Of a DNA stretch of 7,161 nucleotides, positions 1-6,268 are shown one piece after another. Position 1 is the stretch's first letter; each line of letters begins with the position of its first letter. Source of the DNA: Candidatus Muproteobacteria bacterium. Lineage in GTDB: Bacteria > Pseudomonadota > Gammaproteobacteria > Acidiferrobacterales > Sulfurifustaceae. The translations under genes and the position numbers were made by a program. Location of the stretch: contig JAHFQD010000093.1 of NCBI GenBank assembly GCA_023266455.1, forward strand, positions 1-7,161, given 5' to 3'. The notes beneath the pieces are model-generated. The model had not been told where the DNA came from. It was given only the letters and a program-made list of their open reading frames with translations, and did not search any database.

Positions 1-747
1 ATTGGCCTCGAGCGCGTACGCGGGGTTGTCGCTGATGTCCCCCAGCAAACCGGCGGCGGCGAGCGCGCCTTTAGCGATCGTTTCGAGTTCGGCGTCGCCG
101 ACGCGCGCGACGAGTTTCAAACGTTTCAATAGCGCGTCGAGGTCCGCGCGCAAACGATCGAGATTCCACGTCGGCGTTTCTCCCTGACCGGTGGCGTCGA
201 CGATGCGCAAGGTTTTTTGAATACCCATGCGCTCGCTTTGGGCCGCGACCGCTTGCGCGGCGGCGGCGATCTTCAGCAATAAATCTTGCGCGTTGCGCGC
301 GTTGTCGAGTTGCGCCTGGGTCGCGCCGTCGAGACGCGCGATTTCTTGACGCAGTGAATGCGCCGCCTTGAGTCGCGGCAGCACCGCCAAGGCGTGATAA
401 TTCTTAGTCGCCGAGTCGCGCCAGATCTCCGCGATCTCGACACCTTCCAGCAAACGTTCGGTGCGCGTGACAACGCGTCGCGCGCTGTGACCTTGATAAG
501 CACCGCCGCTGAACGCCTGCGTGTCTTCCGATTCAACCGTCATTTCAACGCCGAAGATCTTCGCCACATCGGCGCGCGCGCGATCGCTTGCGTCGTCGCC
601 GCTATCGGCTTGGCCGCGGCCGACGAGATATTGCGTCGCCGGATACTTCGCGGCGGCGCCGCTAACCCAATCCGGCGTCGACGGCGCGGAGGCGCAAGCG
701 GCGAGGAAGGCGAGACTAAAAAAGAATATCCGCTTCATCTTGTTCAT
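1..747 (-). CDS. LPP20-like lipoprotein, C-terminally incomplete (runs off left edge)
   Basis: An open minus-strand frame with no stop before the window edge; 249 residues are visible and the C-terminus is missing. The start at 747 (MNKMKRIFFF) is preferred over the Met at 738 because GGAGG lies 5 nt upstream of 747. Residues 1-17 are a lipoprotein signal peptide ending FLAAC, so Cys18 is the predicted lipidated residue, followed by Ala (expected outer-membrane sorting). Residues about 25-130 resemble an LPP20-type domain: PDWV at 25-28, VGRG at 42-45, DRARAD at 55-60 and an EIWRDSATKNYHALAVL stretch at 107-123. Residues about 130-175 are Ala/Gln-rich and helical, possibly coiled coil; 195-215 is another amphipathic helix. 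The start overlaps the stop of the COG3014-type gene by 4 bp (ATGA). It is a longer paralogue of the first gene of the same operon. No biochemical function is known to me; the domain assignment is by eye. Confidence 0.8.
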   Translation of the reverse strand, partial: MNKMKRIFFFSLAFLAACASAPSTPDWVSGAAAKYPATQYLVGRGQADSGDDASDRARADVAKIFGVEMTVESEDTQAFSGGAYQGHSARRVVTRTERLLEGVEIAEIWRDSATKNYHALAVLPRLKAAHSLRQEIARLDGATQAQLDNARNAQDLLLKIAAAAQAVAAQSERMGIQKTLRIVDATGQGETPTWNLDRLRADLDALLKRLKLVARVGDAELETIAKGALAAAGLLGDISDNPAYALEAN

Positions 748-2105
748 GGTTTCCTCCGAGACATCGTCGACGTCGGCGCAATCCAATGGCGTGACAAATA
801 AGTTTTACGGCCCGGTCGCACCACGACCTCGGGCAACTCGAAACCGCCGAGCGCGGACTCACCCGCGCCCAGCAGTTCCACTTTAACGGAATACGTTCCC
901 GGCGGTAACAATAGGCGCGCGATCTGAATGTCATGCGGCAGCGTGGCCCAACTACGCGTATCCGCACGCTCGGTCAGCGCGCCGGCGATTTCGATGCCGA
1001 TACCGACGATGGCGGCCGCGAGCGCATCGTTCTTGTCGTCGTTTTTTTTGCGTGCCGCGTCGCGCGCGGCCTTGCTGGCCACGCCCTTCACCACCGCGCG
1101 CGCCAACAGCCGCGCGGTGATCGCCGGCATCTTGGTCTCGAGCGTACGCCGCGCGATGGCTTGCACATCTTCGACGACTTCGGCGCCAGCGCTGCGATCG
1201 GCTGCAATCAACTTGGCGGAATGTAAGCCCGGCGAAGAATTCTCGTAATAAGGCAGCGATAGCCGCACGAGGTGGCCCGAGAACGGATCGAGCACGCCGG
1301 TCGAGGTCTCGCGCTTAATCGGCGCCAAGCCGTTGTGCAATACCAACACCACTTCGCCTTGCATGCGCCATTCCGCGAGACGCGTCCACCGATCAATGCC
1401 GAATTCTTTTTGATATTTGCGCAGTTCGTCGCGCAAGCCGAGATGTTCTGTCAAACGCAGCAGCGCCAATTTCAACGACAACGGTGCGCCGACGCCGTAA
1501 AGCGTTTGATACTTGCCGTAGGCTTCATACGCTTTGCGATAAGCAATCATGGCGTCGCTCCATTCGCCAGCGTCTTCGTAAATCATGCCGGTGAGATAAC
1601 GCGCGAACGCGTCTTCGGTATAACGACTCTCGGAGATACGCTCGGCTTGTTGGCGCAGGACTAAATCGACTTGCAAGGCCTCGACGCGAGCGTTGTCGGG
1701 ATCACCGAGCGCGAGGTAATTAAGCGCTTCGTATAAATGCACCAGCACTTGCTCGTGTTCTTCGCCGGCGTAAGCGGCGCTGGCGTCGTTGACGATAAAA
1801 GTTGTGCCTTGCTCCAACAGACTGGTGGCCGAGAGCTGTTCCATCAACTCCTTCGCTGCCTCGAGCGCTTCGTTGGATGCGCGGTAATCGCCGGCCATGC
1901 GCAACAACATGCCCTTGTTCAAAAAGTACAACGCTTTGTCGCGACTCGGCCCCTTATGTTGCTCCAGGGCTTGCAGCGCCTGCGTATAGTTTTCCTGCGC
2001 TAACTGCGACTCGATCTCGCGAAACGAATCGCTCCAGGTGGCGCAGCCGGTCAGCAGCGCGCCGAGCGCGAACGCACTGGCGATGCGCCACCGGGAAAGA
2101 CGCAT
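744..2105 (-). CDS. COG3014-type TPR-like lipoprotein
   Basis: A 453-residue protein of unknown function that resembles the uncharacterised COG3014 family often found beside LpoB-like and LPP20 lipoproteins. The signal peptide ends in LLTGC with Cys21 as lipid site and Ala at +2, so an outer-membrane periplasmic-facing lipoprotein is expected. Residues about 25-235 are alpha-helical with TPR-like pairs (NYTQALQALEQH at 39-50, MAGDYRASNEALEAAKE at 70-86, EWSDAMIAYRKAYEAYGK at 181-198). Residues about 250-315 are a beta-rich segment with VVLVLHNGLAPIKRE, characteristic of the family. Residues 320-360 are charged and helical, and 395-440 form a second beta-rich part (LLLPPGTYSVKVELLG). The start at 2105 lies 3 bp after the stop of the upstream LpoB-like gene. 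No good Shine-Dalgarno sequence is near it, so translation probably depends on coupling or re-initiation. Its stop overlaps the next start (ATGA). Gene identity is sure; family name is by recognition only. Confidence 0.85.
   Translation of the reverse strand: MRLSRWRIASAFALGALLTGCATWSDSFREIESQLAQENYTQALQALEQHKGPSRDKALYFLNKGMLLRMAGDYRASNEALEAAKELMEQLSATSLLEQGTTFIVNDASAAYAGEEHEQVLVHLYEALNYLALGDPDNARVEALQVDLVLRQQAERISESRYTEDAFARYLTGMIYEDAGEWSDAMIAYRKAYEAYGKYQTLYGVGAPLSLKLALLRLTEHLGLRDELRKYQKEFGIDRWTRLAEWRMQGEVVLVLHNGLAPIKRETSTGVLDPFSGHLVRLSLPYYENSSPGLHSAKLIAADRSAGAEVVEDVQAIARRTLETKMPAITARLLARAVVKGVASKAARDAARKKNDDKNDALAAAIVGIGIEIAGALTERADTRSWATLPHDIQIARLLLPPGTYSVKVELLGAGESALGGFELPEVVVRPGRKTYLSRHWIAPTSTMSRRKP
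753..757 (-). promoter_or_regulatory. Ribosome binding site deciding the start at 747
   Basis: GGAGG on the minus strand, 5 nt from the ATG at 747 and 14 nt from the next in-frame ATG at 738. It supports the upstream Met. It sits inside the last codons of the preceding gene, as expected for coupled translation. Confidence 0.7.
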
Positions 2106-2108
2106 AAT

Positions 2109-2717
2109 TTAGAACCGAAGCTTGGAGCCTTTGACGATCTTTTTGATTTTCTTTTGCCCGGCCCAGACGATGTCGTTGTCGGTAAGACTGATTAGCGTTA
2201 AATCGACCTGGTAATACCGCACCTGGGTCTTACCTTCGGCGTCGATGATGGTGTTGATCGTACCTTTCAGCATGTAATCCGCGCCGAGTTCCTGGCCCAT
2301 CGCCTTGCGCGTATCTTCACGCGCGTGCAGTTCCTGATCCTTGCGTTCATTGCGAATCTCGCCGCGCTCTTCGTTGGAGGCGACGAATTTCACCTTGCCG
2401 GAATTGATCAGCGCGCGCTCCATATCAGCCACGAAGGTACGGACGTTGATGTGTTCGTGCGACAAATTACGCACTTCGCCCACGATCACCGCCGGTGGTT
2501 TTTTCTTGGCACGCTGATGCTCGTCGACCCACGGCCGCGCGAGCGCGTCGCGAATCATCTCTTCCGAAACCAGGCGCGAGTCGGAGTCATTCCAAGCGCC
2601 GGAAAGATCCACGGTCTCGCCGGTGTCGACGCGTTCGACCGAGGTACCGCAAGCCGCCAGCAGCGCCGCCAATACCAGCGCGGCGATGATGCCGCGCGTT
2701 AAGCAAGAAACGTTCAT
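2109..2717 (-). CDS. LpoB-family (COG3417-like) lipoprotein
   Basis: A 202-residue protein resembling LpoB, the outer-membrane lipoprotein that activates penicillin-binding protein PBP1b in E. coli. The signal peptide ends ALLAAC, making Cys23 the lipid site with Gly at +2. The mature part has DLSGAWNDSDSRLVSEEM at 37-54, a core strand PPAVIVGEVRNLS at 74-86, helix VRTFVADMERALINSGKVKFV at 92-112, then an alpha/beta region with GADYMLKGTI at 145-154 and a final hairpin (RYYQVDLTLISL, VWAGQKKIKKIVKG). This matches the LpoB-type fold order. Unlike E. coli LpoB it has no Pro/Gln-rich linker between the Cys and the folded domain. The start is supported by GGAGA about 8 nt upstream; its ATG overlaps the previous stop by 1 bp. 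Whether it activates a PBP is unknown; I leave the symbol empty because orthology to E. coli lpoB is not shown. Confidence 0.85.
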   Translation of the reverse strand: MNVSCLTRGIIAALVLAALLAACGTSVERVDTGETVDLSGAWNDSDSRLVSEEMIRDALARPWVDEHQRAKKKPPAVIVGEVRNLSHEHINVRTFVADMERALINSGKVKFVASNEERGEIRNERKDQELHAREDTRKAMGQELGADYMLKGTINTIIDAEGKTQVRYYQVDLTLISLTDNDIVWAGQKKIKKIVKGSKLRF

Positions 2718-3268
2718 TATTTGTTCTCCTTCGAAACGCGATCGAAAATATTTTCCGCGCTCGCTTGCAAGTAGTGACGCACGTCGTCGTTCATGTCGCG
2801 CGCAGCGCCGGTGGTTTGTTTGACTTGATTGATGTCGAGTTCGGCGATGGCATAAATCGTGTCGGTGCGCTTGTCGAGCCAGCGCGCCACGATCTTGGCG
2901 CCGGATAAATTCACTTGTGTGAGATTTTTTATTTGGCGCGACACCGCTTCTTCATTCACCTTAGCGTCGCCAGCGCGGCTCGCCGCTTGATAATCACGCG
3001 AGGCCACGTCGAGATATGAGGAGAAAATACGCGCCAACTCGGCGCGCGCGCGATCATCGGCGGTCGAGGTCTGTAGCGCGCGGTCGCCCATCGGACCGGC
3101 AGAACCGACGCCATGAAATAAACGCCCGTCTTTATCGTTGACGTAAGCCGTGCCTTTATTAACCCAATCCGGCGCACCTTTGATCGCCAAATCGCTTTCG
3201 AGTTGCGTGCGCCCACTGCAAGCGGCGAGCAGAACGACGACGACTAAAAATAAATAGCGAAATGGCAT
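2717..3268 (-). CDS. LPP20-family lipoprotein (first gene of the operon)
   Basis: A 183-residue predicted outer-membrane lipoprotein. The signal peptide ends VLLAAC with Cys17 lipidated and Ser at +2. The rest resembles the LPP20 family (named after a Helicobacter lipoprotein antigen): APDWV at 32-36, LFHGVGSAG at 50-58, DDRARAELARIF at 71-82, and LSGAKIVARWLDKRTDTIYAIAEL at 121-144. These blocks recur in the same order in the last gene of this operon, so the two are paralogues. The start at 3268 has GGAGGG just upstream (3272-3277), and a TATAAT -10 element lies at 3301-3306, placing this gene first in the transcript. The stop overlaps the LpoB-like start by 1 bp. Its function is not known; a structural or assembly role at the outer membrane is an inference from sorting and neighbours. 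Confidence 0.85.
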   Translation of the reverse strand: MPFRYLFLVVVVLLAACSGRTQLESDLAIKGAPDWVNKGTAYVNDKDGRLFHGVGSAGPMGDRALQTSTADDRARAELARIFSSYLDVASRDYQAASRAGDAKVNEEAVSRQIKNLTQVNLSGAKIVARWLDKRTDTIYAIAELDINQVKQTTGAARDMNDDVRHYLQASAENIFDRVSKENK

Positions 3269-3300
3269 ACACCCTCCGACATACGAAAATGAACAGAAGG

Positions 3301-3306
3301 ATTATA
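3301..3306 (-). promoter_or_regulatory. -10 element of the lipoprotein operon promoter
   Basis: A perfect TATAAT on the minus strand, which would start transcription about 25 nt before the ATG at 3268. No convincing -35 hexamer is seen at 16-18 bp spacing (around 3323-3330 the minus strand reads GC-rich), and the extended -10 TGn is only partly matched, so the promoter may be activator-dependent or use another upstream contact. Confidence 0.5.
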
Positions 3307-3340
3307 GTACGCGCCTTCGCGTCGCTCGCGCGGAATTCAT

Positions 3341-3369
3341 TTGATCTTGTATCGAGGGACGCTTACGAT
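3341..3369 (+). promoter_or_regulatory. Candidate sigma70-like promoter of fccAB
   Basis: TTGATC at 3341-3346 (4/6 match to TTGACA), a 17-bp spacer, then TACGAT at 3364-3369 (4/6 match to TATAAT). Transcription would start near 3376, giving a leader of about 50 nt before fccA. The leader contains an imperfect 12-bp palindrome at 3375-3386 and the inverted pair GTTCGA/TCGAAC at 3373-3378 and 3394-3399, possible operator or leader hairpin. By-eye prediction only. Confidence 0.4.
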
Positions 3370-3427
3370 TTCGTTCGATCGGTCGACGCTTTTTCGAACC
3401 ATCCAAAACGAACAAAAGGACACGAGA

Positions 3428-3841
3428 ATGAAGCCGGGAGCATTTCGTTTTGTCGTCGTGGCGTTGATTATCGCGGCAAGCGCCTGCCAAACGACTCCGC
3501 CTCCGTCCGATCCGTCTACCCCAACCGTCACGCCGACGGCGCCGGATACGAAACCCGCCGCGACGTCCCCCGTCGTGAAAACCGTGGAACCAATCAAGCC
3601 GATCACGCCGGAAATGGCGCGTAATCTGGCAAATAATTGTTTCACCTGCCATGGCCCTGCCGGCAAAAGCCCCGGCGCGATTCCGAGCCTAACCCGATTC
3701 AACGCCAGCGACATGGCCGTGCGACTCAAGCGCTTTAAGAACGGCGAAGACGCTTCGACCATCATGGGCCGGCACACGCGCGGCTACACCGACACCGAGT
3801 TGGAAGCCATCGCGATTTATATCGCCGGCCTGAAGAAGTAA
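3428..3841 (+). CDS. fccA: Cytochrome c subunit of flavocytochrome c sulfide dehydrogenase
   Basis: A 137-residue monoheme cytochrome c that would accept electrons from FccB during periplasmic sulfide oxidation and pass them to the respiratory chain. The haem motif CFTCH is at 71-75 (Cys71, Cys74, His75), and Met113 in IMGRHTRGYTD is the likely distal ligand, a segment typical of FCSD cytochromes. The start at 3428 is chosen over an upstream in-frame TTG at 3341 because AAGGA lies 7 nt before it and a hydrophobic signal segment follows at once. The signal ends IIAASAC, so Cys20 may be lipidated, with Gln at +2. Residues 21-60 form a Pro/Thr-rich, low-complexity linker before the haem domain. 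The haem domain is single, as in Chlorobium FccA, unlike the dihaem Allochromatium subunit. fccB follows after 17 bp with its own AAGGA. The fccB neighbour makes the functional call strong; the lipid anchor is less certain because position -3 is Ala, not Leu. Confidence 0.88.
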   Translation: MKPGAFRFVVVALIIAASACQTTPPPSDPSTPTVTPTAPDTKPAATSPVVKTVEPIKPITPEMARNLANNCFTCHGPAGKSPGAIPSLTRFNASDMAVRLKRFKNGEDASTIMGRHTRGYTDTELEAIAIYIAGLKK

Positions 3842-3858
3842 ATCGCAAGGAACATCGC

Positions 3859-5154
3859 ATGAGCAGATTTACGCGTAGGGACTTCTTAAGAATCGCCGGC
3901 GCCGCAAGCACCGCGAGCATTTGGACGTCGCCGGCCGACGCCGCGGATAAAAAAACCGCCGCCAAAAAAAGCGCGCAAGTCGTCGTCATCGGCGGTGGTT
4001 TCGCCGGCGCCACCTGCGCCAAATATCTCAAGGCCGCCGATCCGAGCATCACGGTAACGTTGATCGAACCGGAAAAAAAATACGTCACCGGTCCGTTGAG
4101 TAACCACGTCGTCGCCGGTGTGCGCAAAATCGAAAACATCTCCATCGGTTACGACGGTCTGCGCAAACGCGGCGTACAGGTATTGCATGACTGGGCGACC
4201 GCGATCGATCCCGGTAAACGTCGCGTGGCGTTGAAGAGCGGCAAATCGCTGGCGTACGACAAGTTGGTGGTAGCGCCGGGGATCGAGCTGAAATGGGGCG
4301 CGATCAAGCATTACACCGACGTCGCCGCGGTCGCGATGCCGCACGCGTGGAAGGCCGGTTCGCAAACGCTGCGGCTGCGCGATCAATTGGCGAAGATGCG
4401 CAACGGCGGCACGTTCATCATCACCGCGCCGCAAAATCCGTATCGCTGTCCGCCCGGCCCTTATGAACGCGCGAGTCTGGTGGCGCATTACTTCAAGCGC
4501 AATAAACCGAAGTCGAAGATTCTCATCTTGGACGCGAAAGACGCGTTCTCGAAACAGGCGCTGTTTCTAGACGCGTGGAAACAGTTATACGGCAACATGA
4601 TCGAATGGATTCCGAGCAGCAAGGGCGGAATAGTCACCGCGGTCAACACCAGTCGCATGCAACTCGATACCGAGACCGGCGTGAAGTATCGCGGTGACGT
4701 CATCAATATCGTGCCGCCGCAAACCGCGGGGTCGATCGCGCGTATGGCGCGATTGACCGACGACAAGGGTTGGTGTCCGGTGAATCCGTTGACCTTCGAG
4801 TCGAAAAAATTTAAAAATATTTTCGTCATCGGCGATTCCGCCGTCGCTGGTGCCCTGCCGAAATCGGCGTTCGCCGCCAACAGCGAAGCCAAGATCGCCG
4901 CCAACGCCATCGTCGCGGAATTGCAGGGACAGGCGCCAGCGGAAGCGTCTTACATCAACACCTGCTACAGCTTGGTCGCGCCGGATTACGGCATCTCCAT
5001 CGCCGGTGTTTATCGTGTGACCGCGGAGGGCATCAGCGAAATCCCCGGCGCGGGCGGCGAAAGTCCGAAAGACGCCGACGCGCATTTTCGCGCCGACGAG
5101 GCGAAGTACGCGCTTGGCTGGTATGCCAGCATCGTCGCCGACATTTGGTCGTAA
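3859..5154 (+). CDS. fccB: Flavoprotein subunit of flavocytochrome c sulfide dehydrogenase
   Basis: A 431-residue FAD protein that oxidises sulfide to sulfur or polysulfide in the periplasm and gives the electrons to the FccA haem. The N-terminus is a Tat signal (TRRDFLR at 5-11, likely cleavage after ADA at 26-28). The FAD-binding Rossmann motif VVVIGGGFAGATCAKYL is at 41-57, the second FAD motif IFVIGD at 321-326, and the C-terminal FCSD flavin-binding domain runs from about 360 to 431 with NTCYSLVAPDYGISIAGVYR at 367-386. Cys197 (RCPPGPYERAS) and Cys306 (GWCPVN) correspond to the redox-active disulfide Cys161-Cys337 of the Allochromatium enzyme. The residue corresponding to its covalent FAD attachment site, Cys42, is Gly78 here (VTGPLSN, codon GGT at 4090-4092), so FAD is probably bound non-covalently. 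AAGGAA lies 6 nt before the start. Length fits the family. A sulfide:quinone reductase is less likely given the FccA partner and Tat signal. Confidence 0.93.
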   Translation: MSRFTRRDFLRIAGAASTASIWTSPADAADKKTAAKKSAQVVVIGGGFAGATCAKYLKAADPSITVTLIEPEKKYVTGPLSNHVVAGVRKIENISIGYDGLRKRGVQVLHDWATAIDPGKRRVALKSGKSLAYDKLVVAPGIELKWGAIKHYTDVAAVAMPHAWKAGSQTLRLRDQLAKMRNGGTFIITAPQNPYRCPPGPYERASLVAHYFKRNKPKSKILILDAKDAFSKQALFLDAWKQLYGNMIEWIPSSKGGIVTAVNTSRMQLDTETGVKYRGDVINIVPPQTAGSIARMARLTDDKGWCPVNPLTFESKKFKNIFVIGDSAVAGALPKSAFAANSEAKIAANAIVAELQGQAPAEASYINTCYSLVAPDYGISIAGVYRVTAEGISEIPGAGGESPKDADAHFRADEAKYALGWYASIVADIWS

Positions 5155-5167
5155 ACGGGGAATGTTT

Positions 5168-6268
5168 TTAATTAGTTTTTTTTAACGGCGTGCTTAGCGC
5201 AGACGACAGAATCGCGCTCGCTATTTCCTGCAGCGGCAAAATCTCGTCCGTCGCGCCCAATTGAACGGCTTCCCGCGGCATACCGTATACCACCGATGTC
5301 GCTTCATCCTGCGCGATGGTATGCGCGCCGGCATCGTGCATCTCCTTCAATCCGCGAGCGCCGTCGTCTCCCATGCCGGTCATCAAGATGCCGGTGGCGT
5401 TATCGCTGGCATGAATCGCTACCGAACGAAACAACACGTCCACCGATGGGCAATGACGATTGACGTGCGGCCCACGCACGACTTCAACGCTGTACCCACC
5501 GCCATGCGATTTCAACATCATGTGATAACCGCCGGGTGCGATTAATACGGTTCCCGGCGAAACCCGATCGTTGTTTTCCGCCTCGCGAACTTCCATCGCG
5601 CAAATTTCATTGAGGCGTTGCGCGAACAACGTGGTGAATTTTTCCGGCATATGTTGCACAACAAGAATCGGCGGCGATTCCGCGGGCAATACAGACAGGA
5701 TGACTTCCAAACTCTGGGTACCGCCGGTTGACGCTCCGATCGCGACCACCAGATCCCGCGTCGATTTCGCGTGATGGCGTCTCATCGACAACATAGCGTC
5801 GGCGCTGAGTTTCGGCGGCGGTTTCGCAGGATTATGCAGCCCGAGCTGGATATTTTTTACTTTGGCGCGCGCGGCGGCTTTGACAATACCGATGAGATCG
5901 GCGGCCGATTGCGTCAAAAAATCCTCACTACCGAACTTCGGTTTGGCAATGACGTCGACCGCACCAGCCGCCAACGCCTGCATCGTTATCGTCGCGCCTA
6001 TCTGGGTTTGCGAAGAGCAAATAATCACCGGCGTCGGATGTTCGCTCATTATTTTTCTCAGAAAATCGAGTCCGTTCATGCGCGGCATTTCGATATCGAG
6101 CACGATCACGTCGGGCCAACGACGCTTCATGCGTTCCATGGCGAACAATGGATCGTGCGCGGCGCCGAGGACCTCGATGGTGGGATCTTTCTGTAACACA
6201 TCGGATATCACCCGGCGCGCTAGCGCCGAGTCATCCACCACTAAAACGTTTATCTTTTTTCTTGTCAT
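5168..6268 (-). CDS. cheB: CheB chemotaxis protein-glutamate methylesterase/glutaminase
   Basis: A complete 366-residue CheB, which removes methyl groups from chemoreceptor glutamates (and can deamidate glutamines) when phosphorylated by CheA. The receiver domain covers about 5-125: acidic pocket Asp12/Asp13, phosphoacceptor Asp58 in VIVLDIEMPRMNGLDFL, and switch Lys109 (AKP). A linker of about 130-170 is followed by the catalytic domain at about 172-355. The triad is Ser180 (IGASTGG), His206 (VVQHMP) and Asp302 (GMGDDGARGL); spacings of 26 and 96 residues equal those of E. coli Ser164/His190/Asp286. The start overlaps the cheD stop by 1 bp (TAATG) with no strong ribosome site of its own, so coupled translation is likely. 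It acts at the cytoplasmic receptor arrays together with CheR and CheD. It is the last gene of its block, ending 13 bp from the converging fccB. No key residue is missing. Confidence 0.96.
   Translation of the reverse strand: MTRKKINVLVVDDSALARRVISDVLQKDPTIEVLGAAHDPLFAMERMKRRWPDVIVLDIEMPRMNGLDFLRKIMSEHPTPVIICSSQTQIGATITMQALAAGAVDVIAKPKFGSEDFLTQSAADLIGIVKAAARAKVKNIQLGLHNPAKPPPKLSADAMLSMRRHHAKSTRDLVVAIGASTGGTQSLEVILSVLPAESPPILVVQHMPEKFTTLFAQRLNEICAMEVREAENNDRVSPGTVLIAPGGYHMMLKSHGGGYSVEVVRGPHVNRHCPSVDVLFRSVAIHASDNATGILMTGMGDDGARGLKEMHDAGAHTIAQDEATSVVYGMPREAVQLGATDEILPLQEIASAILSSALSTPLKKTN

Noticed and set aside
569..585. 17-bp direct repeat also found at 3039-3055
   Set aside because: It is GC-alternating sequence encoding the shared DRARA motif of two paralogues, explained by homology and composition and not by a mobile or regulatory repeat.
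358..886. Plus-strand open frames opposite the left-edge lipoprotein gene
   Set aside because: They are Arg/Ala-rich shadows of the minus-strand genes, without ribosome sites or domains; the minus frame has a signal peptide and an LPP20-like domain.
3341..3427. Upstream in-frame TTG start for fccA
   Set aside because: It would add 29 polar residues before the signal peptide and lies within the candidate promoter; the ATG at 3428 has AAGGA 7 nt upstream.
4073..4080. A8 run in fccB (with similar 8-base A/T runs at 1042-1049 and 5176-5183) as phase-variation sites
   Set aside because: All three encode Lys codons in intact frames and occur in housekeeping-type positions; length 8 alone is not evidence of slippage.
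3886..5085. Long minus-strand open frames opposite fccB
   Set aside because: They lack ribosome sites and recognisable domains, and the plus frame encodes an intact FccB with all family blocks.
5155..5183. Intrinsic terminator between fccB and cheB
   Set aside because: T-rich but no GC-rich stem next to the T-run; only 4-bp stems were found.
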